Shown here piece by piece: positions 9,583 to 19,872 of a stretch of DNA of 64,000 nucleotides. Both the position numbers and the translations under genes were made by a program. A model generated the notes under the pieces. It worked only from the letters and a program-made list of their open reading frames with translations. It was not told where the DNA came from and searched no databases. Numbering within the stretch: position 1 is the first letter of the stretch; every line of letters starts with the position of its first letter. This stretch comes from Eubacterium sp. GTDB lineage: Bacteria > Bacillota > Clostridia > Lachnospirales > Lachnospiraceae. The DNA is taken from contig JAFUVQ010000054.1 of the NCBI GenBank assembly GCA_017477505.1, forward strand, positions 62,001-126,000. Reading direction: 5' to 3'.

Positions 9583-12500
9583 ATGAGGAAGAAACTTTTG
9601 ACTAAGGCTTTAGCCGGTCTTATGTGTGCTTCGATGACACTTTCACTTTTGCCGGGAAGTACCATTGTTACGTACGCAGCACCGACTACTACAGCAACAG
9701 TTACTGACGCACCCTTAGACACAGAAACTGTCCCTGATGGCACTGACGATCAGGACGATGCTGACGGTGGACTTCTGACAGAACCGGAAGATATCGAAGT
9801 TCTTTCAGAAGGGCAGACTGTTAAGGCAGGAGATGTCGACGTAACTTACGAGGTGAGAAATACCAGTGGTACCGAAGAGGTTGCCATTATGGGTATTGCC
9901 AGTGACTTTCAGTTTGAGGGTAATGAGTTTCATATCGATATTCCGGCTGAAGTAGACGGAAAACCGGTTACCACTATCAGTAATGGTGCATTTAACAGAG
10001 TGCATATTACTGAACATATGCCGGGTGAAACACAGACAGAAAGAGAGTATAAGTATAATACTCTTATATTGCAGCCTAATGACGGAATATTTGTTACTTT
10101 TCCCACTTCACTTAAAGTTATAGAAGGTGGTGCATTTAAGGATCTTACAGTTCTTAGAGTGAATGGGGATCTTGAGTTTGCTCCCGGTCTGGTAAAAATA
10201 GGTTCAGAAGCTTTTTCAGGTTGTATAAATCTTAAGAATAGTATAATCATTCCTTCTACTATTGAGATAATAGAGGAAAAGGCATTTTATACAGTCCCCG
10301 GTTCAACGGACAGTACTATATCCATCACCGGATGTGACAAGGGTGTGTTTATTGGAGATTCTGCATTTGAAAGATGTAGCGGATTCGCCGGTCTTCAGTT
10401 GAAGAATGCAAGATATATAGGGGATAAAGCATTTTATTCATGTACAGGATTTAAGGATTCAACAGTTGACCTGGCTAAGACTACATATATTGGGGAATAT
10501 GCTTTTGCTTCATGTTCATCCATGTTGGCAGATATATCCCTGAACGACAACATGACTGCCATAGGACAGTATGCGTTCTCAGGATGTTCATATATAACAT
10601 CAAATAGTGGCCTTCATCTTCCTAAGAATTCAAGCTATACAAAGGTTGAAGATTATACCTTTAATGGTTGTTATGCGCTTTCGGGAGATATGGTATTTCC
10701 TGATAATATCGTAGCTATCGGAGACTTTGCCTTTAGTAACTGTTATTCACTTGGATATACTGTAACAGCAGAGTATAACAGCGCACTTTATAGAAATGAT
10801 ATAACGGTTACTGATGAGGTAAACGGAGATATAATTCTTCCGGATTCAATAACAAGCATCGGTAAAAGTGCATTTTACTGTGTAGGCTCAAATCCGGATA
10901 TGATTAATTATCATAAAGATTTCCAGAGACGTCCTGTTGGATTCCATCTTCCTACAGCAGTTACATCTATAGGAAGCAGTGCTTTTTATTCTACAGATAT
11001 TACCGGGCTTATCGAGTTTCCTGAAACTATGACAACGATTGAAGCAGGTACATTCAGTAACTGTAAATTCCTTGGAATACCAACAGAGGCTGAAAAGGCA
11101 GAAGGACATGAATATGGAGATCTTGTCATACCTGACAATATTACCGCAGTCGGTGCATCTGCATTCGCAGGATGTTCAGGGTTTGAAGGAAACCTTATTC
11201 TTTCAAATTCGCTTACAATAATCAACGCTGAGACATTTTCAGGCTGTTCAGGACTTACGGGTGAACTTGTAATTCCTGCAAATGTAACCAATATCGGTGC
11301 AAAAGCCTTTATGAATTGTACACATCTCGGACTTAATCATGAAGGAAAGTCTGATTACGAGAAGTTGATAAAACCTGAAACCGGCTATTCATATTATTTC
11401 GGTACTGATCTTGATTTTTCTGGAACCAAGGTTCAGTACATAGGTGAGTCTGCTTTTACAAATTGTAAAGGCTTTGAAGGAAGACTTATTCTTGGGGATA
11501 GTCTTTTAAATATCGGACAGACAGCTTTCGAAAACTGTTCCGGACTTGTTGGTGATATTATTATTCCTGACAGCGTTACTATTATCGGAAAGAGTGCGTT
11601 TATTAACTGCAGCCGCTTCAATGGAGATCTTATTCTTGGGGCAAATGTAACTTCTATTCCTGATACTGCATTCAAAGGATGTACTAATCTGGGTAGATAT
11701 AAAGATGTTAATTCAATGACTGACAGTCCGGAATCGGAAGGCGCAGGTTACTTTATTATGCCTGATAAGATATCTTCTTATGGTTCGGACATATTCAGTG
11801 AGACTGAGCATGTTATCGGTCTTGAGATACCTCGTTCATTTAAAGATACAAAAAATATCAATATCAATACATTTGCAGGAATACTTAATCCTGATTTCAA
11901 AGTTTATATGTATCTGGACAGCCCGATGGATAAACGTTCAGATGTAATATGGCCTGAACAGGAACAGCATGACAAGATTGTTGCATATCTTGCATCCATA
12001 GATTATATGGAAATATATTACCTTGACGATGAAGGCGAGAAGGTATTCCTCAATATCGATGGCGAGGAGAAGGGTGCTTATATCATCAATCCGGGTGACA
12101 AAAAGCAGTTCTTTGCAATCAATTATGTTCATGAAACAGATCCTAAGACAGGAGCAGTTAACTCTGAAAGCGACAAGATAGTTGCAAGAATTCAGAAGGT
12201 TACATGGACTGCTGATACAAATCTTAGTGGAACAGTAGATAAAGATACCGGCATATTTACAGCAGTCAGCAATAACATGAATCCTGGTTATGTAACTCTT
12301 ACAGCTGAGGCAGGTGACGGAAGCGAAAAAACCGCAACCATGAAAGTAAGAGTCATAAGAGTAGCTGATTACATTTATTTCCGAAACATAGATAAACCTG
12401 ACACAGATGTTTCAAGTGTTGAGGTTTATGCAGGAACAGATAAAGATATGCTTACGCATATTATTAAAGACGGTACAGATGGTACTGAAGGTACTTACAA

Positions 12501-15500
12501 TACTGATGTTGATTTTGAAAGCCCTGACGAGAGTCTTATGACAATCAGTAAGGGTGAAGACGGGAAATTTACAATTAAACCGATAGTACAGGGTGAAGAT
12601 AATATCGATGCTTATGGTAAGTACTATTACATAAAAGCAAAGGCTGCCGACGGGGGCGTCATAGGTTCGTATTGGGGACCTGCCAATTCGCAGCTTGCAG
12701 TATTATACTATGCACCGGCTGAGATAAGCTTTGCAAAGGATGAGGCTGAACTCTTTATCGATCCTGAAACAGAGAAACAGTACGGAGTGGGTGTAAACCT
12801 TACAGCCTTATTCAAATACGATAAGACAAATAAAAATATCAAGTGGAGCCTTACTGATCCTGTTGCACCTGATGAAGGCGAGATTAATGTTATAAAGAAT
12901 GATAGTATCAAGATGATGGATACTGTTTCATACTCTAATTCAATATCTGCACTTTCAGTAGGTGAATCGGTTGTTACCGCCACATCAGTTGATAATCATA
13001 AGGCATCAGTAAAGGTTAATGTTTATTATAAACCTGATAACCTTCGCCTTTATGATGAGAATGGTGACGAAACAAGAAAGATAATAGCTGATGTGGGTGA
13101 GACACTTGACCTCAAACCTGTTGTAGAGGGTAAAGCACCAGTATGTCAGAAAGTAACATATACACTTGTAAATGCTGCTGCACAGTCAGCACTTAAGATT
13201 AACGATGACGGAACTATTACAGTAACGGATTATGCTGAAAATGCTATATTACAGATAAGCAGTATAGACGGTTCTGTCAGAAAGAATTTCTATCTTGTTA
13301 TTACCGAGCCGGTTGTATTAACCGATGATAATTTCAAGTATGAAGTAAGAGAAGCTGATGGAAGAGAGTTTGCTTCAGTTCTCGGATTCGCTGATGATGT
13401 AGTTATTGATGGACCATGTCGTGTTGATATACCTGCATCAGTTACAATAGGCGGTAAAGAACTTCCGGTTGAGATGATTTCAAATGGAGCATTCTCTGTG
13501 GAAAAAGTTACTGAGCATATGCCCGGTATTACCAACGAAGATAAGGTAAAGGCTTATGCTGCTTTATTCCAGACTCCTACACCGGCAGGCGTTTATCATA
13601 TGATCAGATTCAAGTTCCCTGGCACACTTGCTACCATCGAGGGTGGTGCGTTCAGAGATCTGGATGCATTCGCTTATGTTGGTGATAACCTTAAGTTCCA
13701 TGATGGACTTGTTAAGATTGGTTCAGAGGCTTTTGCAGGATGTAAGAGAGTTGAGGGTAATATTATTATTCCATCAACAGTAAAGACTATCGGAAGCAAG
13801 GCATTCTACGGAATACCGAGTGTATTTAACGAGACTGAAGGAAAAGAGTATTCGATTATTATCGAAGGACCTGAAGAACAGGGTGTGGATATTGATGATT
13901 CCGCATTTGAGAATTGTATGAACTACAGGCATCTTGTTCTTAAAAATGTTAACTCAGTAGGAAATAAGGCTTTCTCAGGTTGTTCAGGATTAGTTACAGG
14001 TGATATCGATTTTTCAATGACACAGAAGATAGGTGAAAGTGCTTTCCTTAACTGTTCTAAGATGCTTGCAGATATTGAACTGAATGACAACATGACTGAG
14101 ATAGGAAGTGCTGCATTTAAGAATTGTAAGTTTATAACTTCAATGAATGGACTTCATTTACCTGATAATGATAAGTTTACAAGGATTGAGCCGGAAGTGT
14201 TCTATGATTGTAATCTTCTTTGCGGTGATATGTCATTCCCTGAAGGCATTACATACGTAGGCGACAGAGCATTTTATCAGTGTTTCTTCCTTGGATATGA
14301 TGTTACAGAAGTTCGTATTAATCCTCAGAACGGACAGCCTGAAGTTACAGGTGAATATGAAGACGGAAGCATCATGCTTCCTGAAACAGTTACATATATT
14401 GGTGCCGACGCATTCAATAAAGTGGGTATGGCTTACTGTGGTCTCAGACTGTTGATAGATTATAATTATAAGATAGAAATGTATGCAGTTGATACTTCAA
14501 GGCCAAAGGCCAAGTTCAATATTCCGAGGAATCTGGAAACTATCGGAAGGGGAGCATACTACGCTACAAATATTACGGGCACACTTTATATCTCAAAGAG
14601 CCTTCCAACCATACCGGCAGAAACATTCTTTGGATGTATCTGGCTTGGTATGCCGACTGAAGAAGAGACTGAAGCCGGAATTAAGTATGGTAACCTTGAG
14701 ATTCCTGACAATATCACGACTATAGGTGATGGCGCATTTAGATTCTGCCAGAGCTTTGAAGGAACACTTAAGCTTCCTGCAGACATTAAAGCCATTCCAA
14801 ATTATGCATTCAGTGAATGCTATGGACTTTCAGGTGACCTTGTTATCCCTACGGGAGTAACAATTATAGGTAATTATGCATTTAACAAGTGTATGTCGCT
14901 TGGCAAGGACAGAGATTCAGACGAAGAACCAGACGTCATCAAACCGGACGGCTCAGGATATTCATATTACTTTGGTAAAGATCTTGACCTCAGCGATGAG
15001 GATATCACTTCGATAGGTAATTTTGCATTTGCAGGATGTGAAAGCTTTGAAGGAAGACTTCTTCTTTCACCTAAGCTTTCAATGATTGGAGAGAGCGGAT
15101 TTGACGGATGTTCCGGTCTTGTCGGAGATCTGTTACTTCCGGATTCACTCACAACTCTTGGTAAGAATGCATTCCTGGGATGTGAAAGATTTAATGGTGA
15201 TCTTCATATCAGTAACAAGCTCACAGTACTTAACGAAGGTGTATTCAGTACATGTACTAATCTCGGAAGATATAAGAATGTTAATTCTATGACCAGAAGA
15301 CCGAGCAGTGAGGGCGCCGGATATGTAGACGTGCCTGACAGCGTACAGACTATTCAGAAGTCTATCTTCACAGGTGATGATTATATCAGGAGAATAGTTA
15401 TTACCAGAGGACTTAAGAAGAAAGAAAACGTTGATACAAACTCACTTGCAGGATTAAATAATCCGGAATTCAAGCTTTATATCTACAGAAATTCACCTAT

Positions 15501-16740
15501 AGATGAGAGAGCTGCAGAAATCTGGCCGAATACAGAAAAGAGACAGAAGATAGTAAGATATTTACCGAGTGTAAATGATATTCGAATCAGTTACACAGAC
15601 GGTGATGGAAATGAGATTGATCTCGTTCCAATCGAAACAGAGACAGCACCGGTTATAGCTCTTCCGGGCGATGTTTTAGAGTTCCATGCAAAGGCTTATG
15701 CTTCGCAGGTAAATGAGATTACCGGTGAAGTTATAGAGGGAGCTGCCAGTCAGATAGCTGAAGTTCAGGACGTTGTGTGGACAATAGACAATAATAAGCC
15801 GGGTAGAATAGAAGAGTCTACCGGAGTGCTGAGTATTCATAATAATACTTATAATCCTGGAGGAATCTGGGTTACAGCTACATCTGTAGACGGCGGTGGC
15901 GCATATACAAGTGTATTCGTATATGTTCCTAAGCTTGTAAATGCAAGAATATATGAGGAAATAGACCTTGCTACACAGGCTACGATACTTGAAAATGATA
16001 CTATTTCAACTGACAGACCTGATGTTGTTGAGCTTAACGGTAATGTAGCTACGATTAAGAAGTTTGCTATCAGTCCTAAGATTACGGTTAAGGCAAAGAA
16101 TGGTTCTGTAAGAAGTATTATCTACCTTAACATCACAACCTGGCCTTTCAAGGATATGAAGAATACCGATTCTGGTGCACAGGAAATGCTTCAGGCATAT
16201 AACTACGGAATAGTAAATGGCATCGGACCTGATGCAGAGGGACTTGTTAAGGTTAAACCTGGTAGTAATGTAACACGTGCACAGTTTGCTATCATGCTTT
16301 ATGAATTAGCTAAGTATAAGGGATTTGTTGATTCTAAGAAGACTTATACAGCAAACTTCTCTGATATTAAGAAGGGTGACACAGGCTATGAGGCAGTTGC
16401 GTGGGCAAATGAAGAGAAGATTATCACAGGATTTGCTAACGGAACATTTAAACCTACAAATGATATAAGCCGCGCTCAGATAAGCCTTATGCTTATGAGA
16501 TTCGCTGATTTCTGTGACCTTGATACATCCAAGAGAAGTGAAGAGGCGAAGACTTATCCTGATTTCGCAACCCTTAAAGCACCGTTTGACGACAGCTGCA
16601 GCTGGGCTATAGGAAGCGGAATTGTATCAGGTAAGAAAAAACAGGGAGTGGCAGTTATCGCTCCGAACGATAAAGCAGTAAGAAGTCAGTGCGCAATGTT
16701 CATAATAAGATTCATGAATTGTTATGGTTTAGCTGACTGA
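9583..16740 (+). CDS. Giant BspA-type leucine-rich-repeat surface protein with SLH anchor
   Basis: A 2385-residue exported protein. Residues 1-33 are a signal peptide (RKK charge cluster, hydrophobic core, TYAAP cleavage region), followed by an acidic linker. Two LRR_5/BspA arrays, built of units like IGDSAFSGCSGL, occupy about 85-790 and 1245-1960. Each array is followed by Ig-like (Big-type) beta domains (to about 1240 and 2180). Three SLH domains fill about 2186-2385 (WPFKDM, ANFSDIKKG and YPDFATL starts) and would bind the protein to cell-wall polymer. The two LRR-plus-Ig halves are clearly homologous. AGAGGAGAAGG precedes the ATG. BspA-type proteins bind host or fibre surfaces in other species; adhesion here is inference. 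A terminator follows at once, so it is probably monocistronic. Confidence 0.93.
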   Translation: MRKKLLTKALAGLMCASMTLSLLPGSTIVTYAAPTTTATVTDAPLDTETVPDGTDDQDDADGGLLTEPEDIEVLSEGQTVKAGDVDVTYEVRNTSGTEEVAIMGIASDFQFEGNEFHIDIPAEVDGKPVTTISNGAFNRVHITEHMPGETQTEREYKYNTLILQPNDGIFVTFPTSLKVIEGGAFKDLTVLRVNGDLEFAPGLVKIGSEAFSGCINLKNSIIIPSTIEIIEEKAFYTVPGSTDSTISITGCDKGVFIGDSAFERCSGFAGLQLKNARYIGDKAFYSCTGFKDSTVDLAKTTYIGEYAFASCSSMLADISLNDNMTAIGQYAFSGCSYITSNSGLHLPKNSSYTKVEDYTFNGCYALSGDMVFPDNIVAIGDFAFSNCYSLGYTVTAEYNSALYRNDITVTDEVNGDIILPDSITSIGKSAFYCVGSNPDMINYHKDFQRRPVGFHLPTAVTSIGSSAFYSTDITGLIEFPETMTTIEAGTFSNCKFLGIPTEAEKAEGHEYGDLVIPDNITAVGASAFAGCSGFEGNLILSNSLTIINAETFSGCSGLTGELVIPANVTNIGAKAFMNCTHLGLNHEGKSDYEKLIKPETGYSYYFGTDLDFSGTKVQYIGESAFTNCKGFEGRLILGDSLLNIGQTAFENCSGLVGDIIIPDSVTIIGKSAFINCSRFNGDLILGANVTSIPDTAFKGCTNLGRYKDVNSMTDSPESEGAGYFIMPDKISSYGSDIFSETEHVIGLEIPRSFKDTKNININTFAGILNPDFKVYMYLDSPMDKRSDVIWPEQEQHDKIVAYLASIDYMEIYYLDDEGEKVFLNIDGEEKGAYIINPGDKKQFFAINYVHETDPKTGAVNSESDKIVARIQKVTWTADTNLSGTVDKDTGIFTAVSNNMNPGYVTLTAEAGDGSEKTATMKVRVIRVADYIYFRNIDKPDTDVSSVEVYAGTDKDMLTHIIKDGTDGTEGTYNTDVDFESPDESLMTISKGEDGKFTIKPIVQGEDNIDAYGKYYYIKAKAADGGVIGSYWGPANSQLAVLYYAPAEISFAKDEAELFIDPETEKQYGVGVNLTALFKYDKTNKNIKWSLTDPVAPDEGEINVIKNDSIKMMDTVSYSNSISALSVGESVVTATSVDNHKASVKVNVYYKPDNLRLYDENGDETRKIIADVGETLDLKPVVEGKAPVCQKVTYTLVNAAAQSALKINDDGTITVTDYAENAILQISSIDGSVRKNFYLVITEPVVLTDDNFKYEVREADGREFASVLGFADDVVIDGPCRVDIPASVTIGGKELPVEMISNGAFSVEKVTEHMPGITNEDKVKAYAALFQTPTPAGVYHMIRFKFPGTLATIEGGAFRDLDAFAYVGDNLKFHDGLVKIGSEAFAGCKRVEGNIIIPSTVKTIGSKAFYGIPSVFNETEGKEYSIIIEGPEEQGVDIDDSAFENCMNYRHLVLKNVNSVGNKAFSGCSGLVTGDIDFSMTQKIGESAFLNCSKMLADIELNDNMTEIGSAAFKNCKFITSMNGLHLPDNDKFTRIEPEVFYDCNLLCGDMSFPEGITYVGDRAFYQCFFLGYDVTEVRINPQNGQPEVTGEYEDGSIMLPETVTYIGADAFNKVGMAYCGLRLLIDYNYKIEMYAVDTSRPKAKFNIPRNLETIGRGAYYATNITGTLYISKSLPTIPAETFFGCIWLGMPTEEETEAGIKYGNLEIPDNITTIGDGAFRFCQSFEGTLKLPADIKAIPNYAFSECYGLSGDLVIPTGVTIIGNYAFNKCMSLGKDRDSDEEPDVIKPDGSGYSYYFGKDLDLSDEDITSIGNFAFAGCESFEGRLLLSPKLSMIGESGFDGCSGLVGDLLLPDSLTTLGKNAFLGCERFNGDLHISNKLTVLNEGVFSTCTNLGRYKNVNSMTRRPSSEGAGYVDVPDSVQTIQKSIFTGDDYIRRIVITRGLKKKENVDTNSLAGLNNPEFKLYIYRNSPIDERAAEIWPNTEKRQKIVRYLPSVNDIRISYTDGDGNEIDLVPIETETAPVIALPGDVLEFHAKAYASQVNEITGEVIEGAASQIAEVQDVVWTIDNNKPGRIEESTGVLSIHNNTYNPGGIWVTATSVDGGGAYTSVFVYVPKLVNARIYEEIDLATQATILENDTISTDRPDVVELNGNVATIKKFAISPKITVKAKNGSVRSIIYLNITTWPFKDMKNTDSGAQEMLQAYNYGIVNGIGPDAEGLVKVKPGSNVTRAQFAIMLYELAKYKGFVDSKKTYTANFSDIKKGDTGYEAVAWANEEKIITGFANGTFKPTNDISRAQISLMLMRFADFCDLDTSKRSEEAKTYPDFATLKAPFDDSCSWAIGSGIVSGKKKQGVAVIAPNDKAVRSQCAMFIIRFMNCYGLAD
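9838..12372 (+). repeat. First copy of the ~850-residue duplicated LRR-plus-Ig unit
   Basis: Encodes residues of about 86-930. It shares ordered landmarks with the second copy: GGAF after the HMPG motif, LVKIGSEAFxGC, MLADIxLNDNMT, GLHLP, SYYFGxDLD, NVNSMT, SEGAGY, and a closing Ig-like domain with VWT/VTWT. The limits are approximate. Confidence 0.75.
13318..15957 (+). repeat. Second copy of the ~850-residue duplicated LRR-plus-Ig unit
   Basis: Encodes residues of about 1246-2125 and repeats the landmarks of the first copy in the same order (HMPG, GGAF, LVKIGSEAF, MLADIELNDNMT, GLHLP, SYYFGKDLD, NVNSMT, SEGAGY). The divergence shows that the duplication is old. The limits are approximate. 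Confidence 0.75.
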
Positions 16741-16749
16741 TAAGCTAGC

Positions 16750-16780
16750 GACCCGTCGCTTTTGCGGCGGGTCATTTTTT
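16750..16780 (+). terminator. Strong Rho-independent terminator after the LRR protein
   Basis: GACCCGTCGC, loop TTTT, GCGGCGGGTC: a 10-bp GC-rich stem with one G-U pair. An A and six T follow. It lies 10 bases after the stop codon. Confidence 0.92.
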
Positions 16781-16848
16781 GTTCAATTGGAAATAATTCG
16801 TATATAGAGAATTATCCGGATTATTAGTGATATGGTCGCAAAATAGCC

Positions 16849-16877
16849 TTGCAGAAGATTGGGAGTTTTAGTAGAAT
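16849..16877 (+). promoter_or_regulatory. Promoter of the glycosyltransferase pair
   Basis: TTGCAG (16849-16854), a 17-base spacer and TAGAAT (16872-16877). The predicted transcript starts near 16884, downstream of an in-frame TTG at 16859. This supports the ATG at 16916 as the start of the next gene. Confidence 0.6.
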
Positions 16878-16915
16878 CTCAAATATATGGCAATTTTATT
16901 AAATCGGAGAACATC

Positions 16916-17872
16916 ATGGAATGTGTTAAAGGCAGAGTAACTGTAATAGTACTATCATATAGAAAAATGAAGGGCATTTATGAATCCCTAAAGAGTATTC
17001 TGAGTCAGGATTATTCTGATATAGAGGTCATTATTTCGGATGACGGTTCGGCAGAATTTCCACCTCACGAAGCAAAGATCATAAAGTACATTGAAACACA
17101 TAAGAAAGATAATCTTTCAAACTACATCATCAATCACCTTCCTGTGAATCAGGGTACTGTAAAAAATGTAAACAGTGCCATCAGGCTTTCTTCAGGTGAG
17201 TATATAAAGCTTCTTGCGGCAGAGGATATACTGGCATATCCGGAGGCACTATCGGATTATGTTTCTCATGCATCGACACATCCGGAACTTCTTTTCTTCG
17301 GTAAAGTATGCGGTATAACAAAAGATGGTAAGAAGGTTCATGAACTTCTTAGCTGTGAATCAGATTACGATCTTCTTAAGACTTATACGGCGAAGGATAT
17401 CCATAACAGGTTAATGAGCAGAAACTTTCTGCCGGCACCGGCAGGATTCATCAAGAAGAAAGCTTTTGAAAAGTATGGTCTTTTTGATGAGGATATCAGG
17501 CTGATAGAGGATTATTCATACTGGCTTAAGCTTTCCGGAGCAGGTGAAGAGTTCGGATTCATAGATAAAGTAATGATTTATTATAAGGCGACCGGAGTAT
17601 CCAGTCAGGGTAATTACAGCAGGATGTTTATGGATGATCTGGTAAAGATTTATGATAAGTATATCTTCCCATGTGACAGGCGGTTCGGACCACTTCAGGG
17701 AGTATATAACTTTCTAAAGAGAGAGGGGCTTAATTTCTATATTGCAAAAGCCGGGTGGAAGGATTACAGTCTTTCCAAAAGGCTGTACGTATATCACAGA
17801 TATTTTCCGTTTTTTGCTTATACAAAGCTCCAGAACATATCTGTAGATATGAAGAATCAAAAATTACATTGA
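16916..17872 (+). CDS. Glycosyltransferase family 2 (GT-A)
   Basis: A 318-residue cytoplasmic GT-A enzyme. The N-terminal motif is TVIVLSYRKMKGIYESLKSI, then IEVIISDDGSAEF, the nucleotide-sugar binding core. Further on, LLAAED takes the place of the usual DxD stretch, and the C-terminal half has FDEDIRLIEDYSYWLKLSG, where the ED pair is typical of the catalytic base region. The start at 16916 (MECVKGRV) has CGGAGA 5 bases upstream and lies after the predicted promoter. No membrane segment is seen. The donor and acceptor cannot be told from sequence. It probably forms an operon with the next GT2 gene, 17 bases away. Confidence 0.85.
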   Translation: MECVKGRVTVIVLSYRKMKGIYESLKSILSQDYSDIEVIISDDGSAEFPPHEAKIIKYIETHKKDNLSNYIINHLPVNQGTVKNVNSAIRLSSGEYIKLLAAEDILAYPEALSDYVSHASTHPELLFFGKVCGITKDGKKVHELLSCESDYDLLKTYTAKDIHNRLMSRNFLPAPAGFIKKKAFEKYGLFDEDIRLIEDYSYWLKLSGAGEEFGFIDKVMIYYKATGVSSQGNYSRMFMDDLVKIYDKYIFPCDRRFGPLQGVYNFLKREGLNFYIAKAGWKDYSLSKRLYVYHRYFPFFAYTKLQNISVDMKNQKLH

Positions 17873-17889
17873 AAAAGAAGGAAATGAAA

Positions 17890-18891
17890 ATGGAAACAAA
17901 AGTAACTGTTCTCATTACATTTTACAATCAGGAAAAATACGTTGATGAATGCCTTAAGTCGGTTTTCATGCAGAGTACTGACTTTAATTTTAAGGTTGTT
18001 ATAGGTGACGACGGCTCCACAGACGGAACCATAGAAAAAGTTAAGGAATGGCAGAAAGACTATCCCGGAAGGATAAGCTACATAGTAAGGGAGAGGGATG
18101 CTGATAAGAAGTACGTTGGAGGCTTCAGGGCTTCTCGTAACAGGCTTGAATTATTAAAAGAAGTGGATACTCCTTATTTCATTTTCCTCGATGGTGATGA
18201 CTACTGGACGAGACCGGATAAGCTGCAAAGGCAGGTTGATATATTGGATGATCCTGCTAACAGGGATTGTATCGCCGTGGCTCACCAGATGAATATGTTC
18301 AGTGAAGAAGTTGATTGTGGATGCTGCAACGGTGTAAAAAAAGTAAAGCACATTCCATCAGATAAGGTAAGAGAAGGTAAGTTTGCACTCAAGTATTACT
18401 GGAATGATCTTTATTTCCATACAGACAGTATACTTTTCAGAAGTGATTACATAGACGATATTCCTTATGATATGATGAAGGATGTATTTAATGACAACCT
18501 CATTACATTTTTCTTCCTTCAGTTTGGAAAGGTTTATTATCTGCCGGTCAATATGGCTGATTACAGACAGAACGGTACCGGGATCTGGGCAGGGGAGAAG
18601 CATATTACGGGTGTGATCCGTAATTTCATGGCTATGGATACTGAACTTAAGCTGTGTCCGAATCTGAGGCACGAGATTGAGAGAAGGCATATCTACGATC
18701 TGGTTCTTGCATATTATAAGAAAGGCGAGAAAGAGGATATCAATCCTGATATAGAGGCCGCCATTATGAATGGAGATTTTCCGCTATCGAGAAGAGTTAT
18801 GGAAGGAAAAAGTCTCTTCTCCGGCAATTTCATTACAGAGAATATGATTTATTTCTATGTTGGAGTGAGAAGACTTCTCTATCATCGGTAA
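17890..18891 (+). CDS. Glycosyltransferase family 2 (GT-A)
   Basis: A 333-residue GT2 enzyme beginning METKVTVLITFYNQEKYVDE. The nucleotide-binding motif GDDGSTDGT and the metal-binding FLDGDDYW (DxD) are both intact. The frame is open far upstream into the preceding gene; the ATG at 17890 was chosen because AGAAGG (17876-17881) is 8 bases away, whereas the ATG at 17884 leaves only 2. Together with the gene before, it probably adds sugars to a surface glycan. The SLH-bearing protein upstream suggests cell-surface context, but this is only positional inference. Confidence 0.85.
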   Translation: METKVTVLITFYNQEKYVDECLKSVFMQSTDFNFKVVIGDDGSTDGTIEKVKEWQKDYPGRISYIVRERDADKKYVGGFRASRNRLELLKEVDTPYFIFLDGDDYWTRPDKLQRQVDILDDPANRDCIAVAHQMNMFSEEVDCGCCNGVKKVKHIPSDKVREGKFALKYYWNDLYFHTDSILFRSDYIDDIPYDMMKDVFNDNLITFFFLQFGKVYYLPVNMADYRQNGTGIWAGEKHITGVIRNFMAMDTELKLCPNLRHEIERRHIYDLVLAYYKKGEKEDINPDIEAAIMNGDFPLSRRVMEGKSLFSGNFITENMIYFYVGVRRLLYHR

Positions 18892-18901
18892 TCTCTGAAA
18901 C

Positions 18902-18930
18902 TTGCTTTATCAGGGGAAATGTATTAAAAT
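18902..18930 (+). promoter_or_regulatory. Candidate promoter for ireB-ruvX
   Basis: TTGCTT (18902-18907), a 17-base spacer and TAAAAT (18925-18930), in the 186-bp gap before ireB. The rest of the gap holds a short ATGCAG/CTGCAT inverted repeat near 18994-19013 and no reading frame of note. Confidence 0.45.
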
Positions 18931-19077
18931 AATAAGTTGGTATGGGCAAATGTATGCTTTTAGAAGTGTATCCGTACCAAATTGATTGAGACGCTATGCA
19001 GGTAAGGTACTGCATGGATTAAGTCACAGGTGATTGGATTTTTTAAAAGTATTTGGGGATACGGAAGGAAGTAAGCA

Positions 19078-19332
19078 GTGAGTACTCAGGATATGGATTT
19101 GGTAAGGGATAATATCATAGAGGTGCCGGAGGTGCTTGAAAAGGTTTATCAGGCATTATCCGAAAAAGGCTACAACCCTGTTAGTCAGGTGGTAGGATAT
19201 ATCATGAGTGGGGATCCTACTTATATCACCAGCCATAAGAATGCCAGAAGTCTCATCATGAAGGTTGAAAGAGATGAGATTATTGAAGTGCTTCTGGAAA
19301 ACTATATCGAAACCAAGCTTAAAGATCAGTAA
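19078..19332 (+). CDS. ireB: IreB family regulatory phosphoprotein (UPF0297)
   Basis: An 84-residue cytoplasmic protein matching the DUF965/UPF0297 family over its whole length, with [20 protein letters not shown] and [20 protein letters not shown] as the hallmark blocks. In Enterococcus faecalis IreB is phosphorylated by the Ser/Thr kinase IreK and affects cephalosporin resistance (family knowledge). The start is GTG at 19078, behind GGAAGGAAG with 7-base spacing; a later ATG at 19090 would cut the N-terminal Thr-containing tail. ruvX follows after 12 bases, the conserved Firmicutes pair. Confidence 0.93.
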   Translation: MSTQDMDLVRDNIIEVPEVLEKVYQALSEKGYNPVSQVVGYIMSGDPTYITSHKNARSLIMKVERDEIIEVLLENYIETKLKDQ

Positions 19333-19344
19333 GAGGGATTATTC

Positions 19345-19785
19345 ATGCGATATATGGGACTGGATTTTGGCGATAAGACTGTAGGTGTTGCACTTTCGGA
19401 TGAAAGAGGGCTTATAGCACAGCCATATGAAACGATTGAACGGGAGAGGGCCAACAAGCTGAGACGAACCTATGCCCGTATTGAGGAAATAATTGTCAGT
19501 GAAGGTGTCACTGAGATAGTACTCGGATTTCCAAAGAATATGAATAATACCGAAGGAGAGAGGGTAAAACTTACTGAGGAGTTTAAAGAGAATCTTGAGA
19601 GAAGGACCCGCCTTCCGATTCATCTGGTGGATGAAAGACTCACGACAGTGGCTGCAGACAGAGTTCTTTCGGATATGGATGTCGCAAAGAAAGACAGAAA
19701 AACCTATATCGATAAGGTTGCGGCAGCACTTATACTTGAGACTTTTCTGGGGACACTCAGTAATTCCGCAAATTCAGAAGATTGA
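19345..19785 (+). CDS. ruvX: Holliday junction resolvase-like / pre-16S rRNA nuclease RuvX (YqgF)
   Basis: A 146-residue RNase H-fold protein. YMGLDFGDKTVGVALSD carries the first catalytic Asp, VLGFPKNMNNTEGER is the second conserved block, and HLVDERLTT plus DKVAAALILETFL hold the remaining acidic residues. YqgF family proteins take part in 16S rRNA 5' processing and may resolve junction DNA. GAGGG precedes the ATG. The gene is in tandem with ireB. Length and motifs are complete. Confidence 0.94.
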   Translation: MRYMGLDFGDKTVGVALSDERGLIAQPYETIERERANKLRRTYARIEEIIVSEGVTEIVLGFPKNMNNTEGERVKLTEEFKENLERRTRLPIHLVDERLTTVAADRVLSDMDVAKKDRKTYIDKVAAALILETFLGTLSNSANSED

Positions 19786-19872
19786 TCGGACAAAGCTGTT
19801 TGGAAATTATAGGATTAGTAGACCGATCAAGAGTAACAGGCAGTAACAGACAGACTATAGAAGAATATTTGG

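Noticed and set aside
16859..16915. Earlier TTG start for the first glycosyltransferase
   Set aside because: It has no ribosome site and lies inside the predicted promoter; ATG 16916 fits the GT2 start and its Shine-Dalgarno site.
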